Below the pieces are notes generated by a model that made no database searches, was not told the DNA's origin, and worked only from the letters and a program-made list of their open reading frames with translations. 11,272 nt of DNA from JBBQRS01 sp038214535 (GTDB lineage: Bacteria > Chloroflexota > Anaerolineae > CG2-30-64-16), in NCBI GenBank assembly GCA_038214535.1, contig JBBQRS010000133.1, positions 1 to 11,272 on the forward strand, read 5' to 3'. The position numbers and the translations under genes are program-made. How positions within the stretch are numbered: the stretch's first letter is position 1; each line of letters starts with the position of its first letter. Below, in pieces: positions 1 through 5,449 of this stretch.

Positions 1-118
1 CCCCCCCTCGGGCCTCCCCGGGGGGGGCTAACCCCCGGTCGTGCGCTGTGGTTCCTGCTATCTCTTTTTTGTTGGCGCGCCTCCCGCCGCTGGGGGCTTC
101 AAAGGGGGGGCCTCCCCC
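1..118. other. Low-complexity contig end without a gene
   Basis: The first 118 bases are dominated by runs of G and C (for example 1-7, 20-27 and 104-119) mixed with ordinary sequence. I see no credible gene here: the short open frames have no recognisable protein features and no ribosome binding site. Similar runs appear at the other end of the window (about 11221-11272). This suggests poorly resolved assembly ends, so the bases here should not be trusted individually. A natural GC-rich spacer cannot be excluded. Confidence 0.5.
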
Positions 119-231
119 CGCGACTACGAAGAAGGTCATGCGATCTCGTCTTTGTAGTCGCGGCTTCAGCCGCTCTGGGCGTCAGATGCGGCGACTGAAG
201 TCGCGACTACGAAGAAGGTCATGCGACCTCG
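119..231. repeat. 30-bp direct repeat, two copies (119-148 and 202-231)
   Basis: Positions 119-148 and 202-231 match at 29 of 30 bases, with 119-143 and 202-226 identical over 25 bases (CGCGACTACGAAGAAGG followed by TCATGCGA). The copies are 83 bp apart. The second contains the last three sense codons and the TGA of the epimerase gene (stop at 219-221), and its left part is the right arm of the palindrome at 150-214. The first copy is therefore a duplicate of gene 3' end plus repeat arm. This could reflect a tandem duplication around the palindrome, or an assembly error near the contig end. Confidence 0.75.
150..214. repeat. Palindromic dispersed repeat, copy 1
   Basis: Two 24-base arms, 150-173 and 191-214, are inverted repeats of each other at 21 of 24 positions, separated by a 17-base loop. 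The left arm reads CTTTGTAGTCGCGGCTTC and continues AGCCGC. A second element of the same design lies at 5358-5419, with the same outer CTTTGTAGT and inner GGCTTTAGCC elements, so this is a small dispersed family rather than a chance hairpin. It lies just downstream of the epimerase stop codon and has no T-run, so a simple Rho-independent terminator is unlikely. REP-like or MITE-like intergenic palindromes are the nearest known category. No transposase is encoded nearby. Confidence 0.8.
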
Positions 232-1175
232 ATCACGCCGCGCGCGACGAGCCAGTCCACCGCCTCGCGGACGCCCTCCAGCGATGAGTAGCGCGGATTG
301 TAGCCAATCAAGTGACGGCCTTTCGCAATCGAGCAGTTGTGGCTGCGCGCGATGTGGCCGAACGTTTGTTCGGCGTCCTCCGGCGAGGCGGTCTTCGCCC
401 ACTCTTCGAACGGCATGAACCGCAAGCGCGGCTCCCTGCCGAACCAGCCCGCCACTGACTCGGCGTAGCCGCGCAACGAGAGCGCCGCCGGTGACACCGC
501 GTGGAAGCTCTCGCCCACGGACGCGCTGCGATAAATCATCGCCTGGATAATAATTTGCGCGACGTCGTCGGCGTGGACGTGATGCACCGTCTCGAGGCCG
601 AAGTTGGGCAGCAGAACCTTCTCGCCACGCGCCAGCCGGGTGAAGACGATCGGGTTGAAGTTGCCCGCGGGGTTCAGCGGGTTCCAGCCGGGGCCGACGA
701 TGTGGCCGGGGTGCAGCACAGTAGCCGGAAAGCCGTTACGATGCGCTTCGCCCAGCAGGTACGCTTCGATGGCGGCCTTCTGCACCCCGTACTCGCCGAA
801 GGGCCGGCGCGGGTGCGACTCCAGCGTCGGCGCGATCACGGTGGGGCCGTGCGCCCAGATCGAGCCGCAATGCAAGAAGTGCGTCACGCGGCCGCGTAGC
901 GCCTCGACCAGATGGCGCGCGCTGTCCAGCGTGAAGCAGATCATGTCGATCACCACGTCTGCTTCGAGCGCGGCGACCTGCGCGCCGAAGGTCCCGGCCT
1001 GTTCCTCCGCCGCGCGGTCGAGCGTGACGAACCGGACGGCGGACCATGCGCCGTCGGGGCGATACGGTTCGCGTTGGGCGCGGCTGATCACGGTGACATC
1101 GTGGCCCAGGGCGACGAGACGCGGGATCATGTAGGTTCCGACGTGGCCGGTGCCGCCGATGACTACGACTTTCAT
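219..1175 (-). CDS. NAD(P)-dependent epimerase/dehydratase-type SDR protein
   Basis: This 318-residue protein belongs to the extended short-chain dehydrogenase/reductase family, probably a cytoplasmic NAD(P)-dependent sugar epimerase, reductase or dehydratase. The N-terminal Rossmann motif GGTGHVG is at residues 7-13, after the strand MKVVVI. The catalytic pair fits YGVQK, Tyr129 and Lys133, with a preceding CGS (Ser105) as the likely third catalytic residue. HPGHIVGPGW (155-164) and HVHADDVA (199-206) are typical of the substrate-binding half of atypical extended SDRs. The ATG at 1175 has a GGAG ribosome binding site at 1183-1186 (reverse strand) with seven bases of spacing. The last three codons lie in a direct repeat, so the natural C terminus may have been altered. 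The substrate cannot be read from sequence. It is the last gene of a minus-strand series after the lyase and DUF456 genes, but a 101-bp repeat-bearing spacer makes co-transcription uncertain. Confidence 0.9.
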   Translation of the reverse strand: MKVVVIGGTGHVGTYMIPRLVALGHDVTVISRAQREPYRPDGAWSAVRFVTLDRAAEEQAGTFGAQVAALEADVVIDMICFTLDSARHLVEALRGRVTHFLHCGSIWAHGPTVIAPTLESHPRRPFGEYGVQKAAIEAYLLGEAHRNGFPATVLHPGHIVGPGWNPLNPAGNFNPIVFTRLARGEKVLLPNFGLETVHHVHADDVAQIIIQAMIYRSASVGESFHAVSPAALSLRGYAESVAGWFGREPRLRFMPFEEWAKTASPEDAEQTFGHIARSHNCSIAKGRHLIGYNPRYSSLEGVREAVDWLVARGVIEVA

Positions 1176-1182
1176 GGGATTG

Positions 1183-1186
1183 CTCC
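1183..1186 (-). promoter_or_regulatory. Ribosome binding site of the epimerase gene
   Basis: The reverse strand reads ACGGAGCAATCCC before the ATG at 1175. GGAG sits seven bases upstream of the start codon, which supports this start. Confidence 0.6.
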
Positions 1187-1217
1187 GTTTCTATTCGCTT
1201 TGTCCCGCGATGCCCGC

Positions 1218-1279
1218 ATCTGAGGATGCTGACTCCGCGGGGTAATTGTGTATCTGCGGATGCGCACCCCGCGGGGTTA
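1218..1279. repeat. Tandem degenerate 28-bp repeats (copies A and B)
   Basis: Copy A (1218-1245) and copy B (1252-1279) match at 23 of 28 positions and share the frame ATCTGnGGATGC then CCGCGGGGT. A third, shorter copy lies at 4314-4332 and matches each of these at 17 of 19 positions. The core of copy A with its two flanking bases, GCATCTGAGGATGC (1216-1229), has inverted 5-bp ends around a 4-base centre. Copy B ends exactly on the TAA stop codon of the DUF456 gene (1277-1279, reverse strand). These fill most of the spacer between the DUF456 and epimerase genes. No function is known to me; a small dispersed intergenic repeat is the simplest reading. Confidence 0.7.
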
Positions 1280-1801
1280 GCGTCGGAGGCCGGCCTGCCA
1301 GACGAAGATCGCGATCATCGTGAGGGCGATCAGGAACTCGACCAGCTTGGAGGCGAGACAGCCCGCCATCCAGCCGCCCGCAGCCTTGCCGGCCTGCTTG
1401 AGATTGCGGTGCTGCAAATATTCGACCAGCGTCACGCCGACCAGCGCGCCGATGAGGCCGCCCGGCATCGCGCCGATACCGCCGACGAAGAAACCGACGA
1501 TCAGCCCGACCACGCCGCCCACCGCGCCGCCGATCATGGCGCGGGTGCTCGCGCCGCCGACCTTCGCGCCCGCCTGCGTCAGCAGGAACTCGGAGGCCAT
1601 GCCGAACGCGCCCAGCAAAGTAAAGACCCCGAACGAGAGCGGGTCGAAGGTCGCAAAACGCTCGACGATGGCGTAGACCAGCCCGGCGATCCAGATCAGC
1701 AGGATGCCGGGCAGCACGGGCAGCGCGATGCCGATCAGCCCCACCGCCATGACGATCAGGGCGACCGGGAAAAGCCACTCGGTGACGGGAACCGGCGTCA
1801 T
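1277..1801 (-). CDS. DUF456-family integral membrane protein
   Basis: The 174-residue product is almost entirely hydrophobic. It resembles the DUF456 family, whose function is unknown. It has a hydrophobic N-terminal half with the family-like LPVLPGILLIWIAGLVYA (residues 27-44), a further segment around 57-75, then glycine-rich segments about 88-108 and 110-128 (GGAVGGVVGLIVGFFVGG and GGLIGALVG), and a last helix about 150-169. I chose the ATG at 1801 because it overlaps the lyase stop codon in an ATGA arrangement, which implies translational coupling. The frame stays open further upstream, to 2365, but that part is arginine- and proline-rich shadow sequence of the lyase gene. The TAA stop coincides with the end of an intergenic repeat (1252-1279). 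I infer a role in the cell envelope but cannot name it. Confidence 0.85.
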   Translation of the reverse strand: MTPVPVTEWLFPVALIVMAVGLIGIALPVLPGILLIWIAGLVYAIVERFATFDPLSFGVFTLLGAFGMASEFLLTQAGAKVGGASTRAMIGGAVGGVVGLIVGFFVGGIGAMPGGLIGALVGVTLVEYLQHRNLKQAGKAAGGWMAGCLASKLVEFLIALTMIAIFVWQAGLRR

Positions 1802-3219
1802 CCGCCCCCGCCCCCGGTACCCTTGATGCCGCCCTCGGTGAGCGAGCGCACGTCGAGCAGGGCGTCCACCTGCTCCGCGCTCAGCAGCCCCTTCTCGACC
1901 ACGACTTCCTTGATGGTCTTGCCGGTCGCCATCGCCTCCTTGGCCGCAGCCGCGCCATTGAGATAGCCGATCACCGGGTTGAGCGCGGTCACCAGGATGG
2001 CATTTTTCGCCAGCCAGCCGGTCGCCTTCTCGCGGTTGGCCGCGACGCCGACGACGCATTTGTCGGTGAACGCGGTGAGCGCGCCGATCAGGACGTGCAT
2101 CATCTCGAACAGGTTGTGCGCCAGGATCGGCATCATCACGTTGAGTTCGAGCTGCCCGGCCTGAGCGCAGAGCGAGACGGTGAGGTCGCAACCCTGGACG
2201 TGAAACGACACCATGTTGAGCATCTCGGCCAGCACGGGGTTCACCTTCGCGGGCATGATGCTGCTGCCGGGTTGCACCGCGGGCAAGCGGATTTCGTCCA
2301 ACCCGGTGGCGGGGCCGCTGCTGAGGAGCCGGAAATCGTTGGCGATGCGCGTCAGGGTGATGCACAGCGTGCGCATCGCGGCGGAGAAGTCCGCGGGGTC
2401 GGCCATGCTCTGCATGGACTCGAACAGGTTGCCGCTGGAGCGCAACGGCTGGCCGGTCAACTCACTGAGGCGGGCAACCATGCGTGCGTGATATTCGGGG
2501 TGGGCGTTGAGGCCGGTACCGGTGGCCGTGCCGCCAATCCCCAGCCGCCGCAGCCGGTCGCCCGCTGTGGCAATGCGCTCGCGGTCGTTGCGGATCGCCT
2601 GCGCATAGGCGCCGAACTCCTGCCCAAGCCGGACGGGCACGGCGTCCTGCAAGTGCGTGCGACCCGATTTCACCACGTCGTCGAACTCGGCGGCCTTGAG
2701 ATCGAGCGCCGCGGCCAGCCCGTCGAGGGCGGCAAGCAGCTCGTCCAACCGCCATAGGCTGCCCAGCCGAATCGCGGTGGGCACGGTGTCGTTGGTGCTC
2801 TGCGCCATGTTGACGTGATCGTTCGGGCTGATCGGCTTCTGCGGGTCATCGAGCGCGTAGCCGAGGAGTTGGTTCGCGCGGTTGGCGATCACCTCATTGG
2901 CGTTCATGTGGTGGCTGGTGCCTGCGCCCGCCTGGAAGGGATCCACGACGAACTGATCGGCATGGACGCCGTCAATCACTTCCTGCGCGGCCTGCACGAT
3001 GGCCGCGGCGTAGGCGTCATCCAGCAGGCTCAGGTCGCGGTTGACTTCGGCGGCCGCGCGCTTGATCATCCCCATCGCCCAGACGAATGCGGGGTAAGGG
3101 CGCATCCCGCTGATGGGAAAGTTCTCTACGGCGCGCTGGGTCTGCGCGCCGTAGAGCGCGGCGGCAGGCACGCGGACTTGTCCTAACGAGTCTTTTTCGA
3201 TACGATAGGCGTCTTCCAT
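1798..3219 (-). CDS. Aspartase/fumarase-family lyase, aspartate ammonia-lyase-like
   Basis: A full-length 473-residue member of the class II fumarase/aspartase superfamily. These cytoplasmic homotetramers eliminate ammonia or water from aspartate or malate to give fumarate. Visible motifs in order are QAGAGTSHHMNANE (96-109), PNDHVNMAQSTND (132-144), GRTHLQD (186-192) and the signature loop GSSIMPAKVNP (318-328), with Ser320 as the expected catalytic base and Lys325/Asn327 as substrate contacts. Several positions look like aspartase rather than fumarase: GAGTS instead of GSGT, PAK instead of PGK, AGQLELNV instead of GxFELNV, and TGKTIKEVVVEKGLL near the end. The His189 of THLQD occurs in fumarases and in some Bacillus aspartases, so it does not decide. 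The start at 3219 matches the usual MxxxRIEKDSLG N terminus; upstream in-frame sequence up to 3522 is antisense to the next gene. The C terminus ends in five glycines and overlaps the DUF456 start. The ribosome binding site is weak. Confidence 0.88.
   Translation of the reverse strand: MEDAYRIEKDSLGQVRVPAAALYGAQTQRAVENFPISGMRPYPAFVWAMGMIKRAAAEVNRDLSLLDDAYAAAIVQAAQEVIDGVHADQFVVDPFQAGAGTSHHMNANEVIANRANQLLGYALDDPQKPISPNDHVNMAQSTNDTVPTAIRLGSLWRLDELLAALDGLAAALDLKAAEFDDVVKSGRTHLQDAVPVRLGQEFGAYAQAIRNDRERIATAGDRLRRLGIGGTATGTGLNAHPEYHARMVARLSELTGQPLRSSGNLFESMQSMADPADFSAAMRTLCITLTRIANDFRLLSSGPATGLDEIRLPAVQPGSSIMPAKVNPVLAEMLNMVSFHVQGCDLTVSLCAQAGQLELNVMMPILAHNLFEMMHVLIGALTAFTDKCVVGVAANREKATGWLAKNAILVTALNPVIGYLNGAAAAKEAMATGKTIKEVVVEKGLLSAEQVDALLDVRSLTEGGIKGTGGGGG
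3178..3206 (+). promoter_or_regulatory. Possible promoter of the phosphatase/mutase gene
   Basis: TTGTCC at 3178-3183 and TACGAT at 3201-3206 are separated by exactly 17 bases and match the -35 and -10 consensus at four of six positions each. Transcription would begin around 3213, giving an almost leaderless message for the ATG at 3218, which also lacks a clear ribosome binding site. The whole element lies inside the beginning of the lyase gene on the other strand. Matches of this quality also occur by chance. Confidence 0.3.
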
Positions 3220-4192
3220 GAAACACTCGAACCTTTCTGATGAAATGCGGCGGTCCCGCAGCACCGAGGCGACCCGTCCAAGAGTTCTCTTCCTGTTCCT
3301 CGACGGCGTGGGGCTGGGGCCGGACGCCCCGGCGAGTAACCCGCTTGCCGTCGCGCCGATGCCGAACCTGCGCGCGCTGCTGGGCGGCAAACGGTTGATC
3401 GTCGAGACTACGCCGTTGGACACCGAGCGGGCAACCCTCGTCGCGCTGGATGCCACGCTGGGCGTGGAGGGCGCGCCGCAGTCGGCCACCGGGCAGGCCG
3501 TGCTTCTCACGGGGCGCAACATCCCCGCGGAGTTGGGGTATCACTACGGGCCGAAGCCTAACCCTGACGTCGCCGCGTATCTGCGGAATGGCAACCTGTT
3601 TCGCACCCTGAACGACGCCGGACGGCAAACGAGCTTCCTCAACGCGTACCCGCCCGGTTATTTCGCCGGCATCGAGAGCGGCCGACGGCTTTATTCGGCG
3701 ATCCCGCTGGCCGCGGTCAGCGCGGGCGTGCCGCTGCTGACGGACGCCGACCTGTTCGCGGGCCGCGCCCTGGCGGCGGATTTCACCGGCGAGGGCTGGC
3801 GCGACCGACTGGCCTTGCCGCAGACCCCGCTCCTGACGCCCGATGCGGCGGGGCGACGATTGGCCGAACTGGCGTCGCAATACGACTTCGCGTTCTTCGA
3901 ATACTGGCTCACCGATTACGCCGGACATCACCAGGACATGGCCGCGGCCCTCGGATTGCTGGACACGCTTGATGCCGTGCTGGGCGGGTTGCTGGCCGCC
4001 TGGGACGACGCCGCCGGGTTGATTCTGGTGACGTCAGATCACGGCAACATGGAAGACCTGAGCGTGCGCGGTCACACGCTGAATCTCGTCCCTGCGTTGG
4101 TGATCGGCGCACCGGAACTGCGTCGCCGGTTCACCGCCGGGCTGGACGATCTCACGAACGTTGCGCCGGCCATCGCGCGGTTGATTGACTGA
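3218..4192 (+). CDS. Alkaline-phosphatase-superfamily metalloenzyme (phosphoglycerate mutase/phosphopentomutase-like)
   Basis: A 324-residue soluble protein of the alkaline phosphatase/phosphoglycerate mutase superfamily, which uses two divalent metal ions to hydrolyse or transfer phosphate. The metal and nucleophile motifs are all visible: LFLDGVG with Asp29, APQSATGQ (86-93) with the likely Ser/Thr nucleophile at 89 or 91, TDYAGHH with Asp233 and His237, TSDHGNMED with Asp274 and His275, and RGHT with His286. At 324 residues it is shorter than the iPGM GpmI (about 510) and the archaeal-type ApgM (about 400), so neither name is safe. The substrate is unknown. The ATG at 3218 overlaps the lyase start codon on the other strand. 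A second ATG at 3245 would remove nine residues, and neither start has a good ribosome binding site; residues 1-20 precede the conserved fold. It is the only plus-strand gene and is convergent with the TPR gene. Confidence 0.85.
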   Translation: MKHSNLSDEMRRSRSTEATRPRVLFLFLDGVGLGPDAPASNPLAVAPMPNLRALLGGKRLIVETTPLDTERATLVALDATLGVEGAPQSATGQAVLLTGRNIPAELGYHYGPKPNPDVAAYLRNGNLFRTLNDAGRQTSFLNAYPPGYFAGIESGRRLYSAIPLAAVSAGVPLLTDADLFAGRALAADFTGEGWRDRLALPQTPLLTPDAAGRRLAELASQYDFAFFEYWLTDYAGHHQDMAAALGLLDTLDAVLGGLLAAWDDAAGLILVTSDHGNMEDLSVRGHTLNLVPALVIGAPELRRRFTAGLDDLTNVAPAIARLID

Positions 4193-4353
4193 ACGCGAGC
4201 GGGGCGCGACGAGCGGGGCAACCCCGCCCCTACGGTGTATCGCCCCGTCCCTCGTAGGGGTGAGGTTTCCTCGCCCTCACGCCCTCACCACTCTCCCGCT
4301 CACCCTCCGGCGCATCTGAGGATGCGCACTCCACACGAGTTGGGAACATCCGC
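4193..4353. repeat. Convergent spacer made of hairpins and repeats
   Basis: The 161 bases between the two converging genes hold no gene. GCGGGG at 4213-4218 and CCCCGC at 4222-4227 form a perfect 6-bp hairpin with a CAA loop. CCCCTACG at 4227-4234 and CGTAGGGG at 4253-4260 form a second perfect 8-bp inverted repeat around 18 bases. From 4265 to 4309 the plus strand is mostly pyrimidine (CCCTCAC-like units). Positions 4314-4332 are a third copy of the repeat at 1218-1279. The hairpins could act as a bidirectional terminator, but neither is followed by a T-run. Confidence 0.6.
4314..4332. repeat. Third copy of the ATCTGnGGATGC repeat
   Basis: ATCTGAGGATGCGCACTCC matches the first 19 bases of copies A (1218) and B (1252) at 17 positions each. 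The CCGCGGGGT half seen in the other two copies is absent here. It lies 22 bases downstream of the TPR gene stop codon in that gene's reading direction. Confidence 0.6.
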
Positions 4354-5337
4354 CTATTCCGGCGCGGGCGCGGGCGTGAGCGTGGACGGCGGGCTGAAGG
4401 AGAATTGCTGCATCAGCATCGCCAGCCGGTAGCGCGAAATCACGGTCAATTCACTCTTGCCCCGCGCATCCGCATATTGCGACGCCAGCTCCATGTACTT
4501 GACGGCGTTCTCCAAATTGCCCATGTTCTCGTAGGCGCCCGCGATGCTGAAATGCGCTTCCGGGTTTTCAGGATCCAGCGCCAGGACAGCCTGCCCCTCG
4601 GCCACGGCCTCTTCGTTCATCCCAAACGCGGCGAAAATCTGGGCGCGCTGGTTGTGATAGGCCACGTCATCGGGTACCAGGCGTCGCAAGGTTGCATCGG
4701 CCGCGGCGGCCTCTTCGAGGTTGCCCAACTTCGTCTCAATCGCCACAATCGAGGCCCACGGTTCGGGATCGTCAGGCGTGAACTCGGCGGCGCGCCGGTA
4801 ATCGGCCAGCGCCCCTTCCCAATCGGCTTGCTGAGCCTTCTGCTGCCCGGCCATGATGGCGGAGACGGAGCCCTGAACATTGGGGTCAGTGGGGAATAGC
4901 ATGTTGAAGACGAAGTAAGCCACCAGGACTGCGCCTACGATGCTGGCGACGGTCAATACGGTACGCCGCAGCTTCTGCGTGCGTTGGGCGCTAAGTTCTT
5001 CGTCGAGATACCACCATTCGGGCGCGCGCGTATCCCCATATTTCTGGCGGCGCAACGCGGCCAGCCCGCCGGCCGCAGACAACTCGCGGAGGAGGGTCGG
5101 GCCGTGGGTGCGCAGGTTGGCCTGGAGCGTCAGCCAGCGGCCTTCCTCGGCGCGCAGGTCAACGCCCGCCGCTTCCAACTGCGGCCACAGCGTTGCGATG
5201 CGATCCATGTCCTCTAACAGTTCCTTTGCATCCACGCCCCGGCCGCGCAGTGAGACCACCAGGCGTTCCGAGTCGGCAAGCAAGGCGCGCAACTCGTCCG
5301 CGGGGGTCATTTGATTGCTTTTGATGGACTTCGCCAT
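4354..5337 (-). CDS. Single-pass membrane protein with C-terminal TPR domain
   Basis: A 327-residue protein in three parts. Residues 1-120 are soluble and predicted helical, acidic and arginine-rich, and resemble no domain I recognise. Residues 126-148 form one transmembrane helix, preceded by QKLRR. By the positive-inside rule this places the N-terminal part in the cytoplasm and the rest outside. Residues 157-292 contain about four tetratricopeptide repeats (for example ADWEGALADYRRAAEFTPDD at 171-190, and repeats starting near 195, 229 and 262). Residues 314-327 are a Ser/Pro/Thr-rich tail. TPRs bind other proteins, so it is probably a scaffold or assembly factor; no partner is evident. The ATG at 5337 has no ribosome binding site and follows an A-rich stretch (TTACAAAAAATA). 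An in-frame ATG at 5310 has none either. A palindromic repeat sits 21 bases upstream, so expression may be separate from the MBL gene. Confidence 0.75.
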   Translation of the reverse strand: MAKSIKSNQMTPADELRALLADSERLVVSLRGRGVDAKELLEDMDRIATLWPQLEAAGVDLRAEEGRWLTLQANLRTHGPTLLRELSAAGGLAALRRQKYGDTRAPEWWYLDEELSAQRTQKLRRTVLTVASIVGAVLVAYFVFNMLFPTDPNVQGSVSAIMAGQQKAQQADWEGALADYRRAAEFTPDDPEPWASIVAIETKLGNLEEAAAADATLRRLVPDDVAYHNQRAQIFAAFGMNEEAVAEGQAVLALDPENPEAHFSIAGAYENMGNLENAVKYMELASQYADARGKSELTVISRYRLAMLMQQFSFSPPSTLTPAPAPE

Positions 5338-5357
5338 TATTTTTTGTAATTAGCTCG

Positions 5358-5419
5358 CTTTGTAGTGACGGCTTTAGCCGTTGAGCGCCACCCCGGTGGC
5401 TAAAGCCACGACTACGAAG
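5358..5419. repeat. Palindromic dispersed repeat, copy 2
   Basis: Arms 5358-5381 and 5396-5419 are inverted repeats at 18 of 24 positions around a 14-base loop. The left arm begins CTTTGTAGTGACGGCTTTAG. The right arm ends CACGACTACGAAG, the same ending as the right arm of copy 1 (CGCGACTACGAAG). The element lies between the MBL gene stop and the TPR gene start, and fills more than half of that 112-base spacer. If transcribed from the glgA side it would form a stem-loop in the operon message. There is no T-run after it. Confidence 0.8.
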
Positions 5420-5449
5420 GAGCGCGACGCGCCGTTTTGGGATAGATAC

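Noticed and set aside
119..231. CRISPR array suggested by the repeated 25-base segment
   Set aside because: There are only two copies, one overlaps a gene end, the intervening 58 bases are mostly the palindrome, and no cas genes are present.
1802..2365. Upstream extension of the DUF456 frame, which could look like a fused larger protein
   Set aside because: The extension overlaps the lyase gene in another frame and is rich in Arg, Pro and Gly without domain features. The ATGA overlap gives a natural start at 1801.
3220..3522. N-terminal extension of the lyase by about 100 residues
   Set aside because: The lyase family begins at MxxxRIEKDSLG, which corresponds to 3219. The extra part is antisense to the conserved N-terminal half of the plus-strand enzyme.
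3017..3931. A 304-codon open frame on the minus strand across the lyase and phosphatase/mutase starts
   Set aside because: It is out of frame with the lyase and antisense to the phosphatase/mutase gene, with a composition typical of shadow frames.
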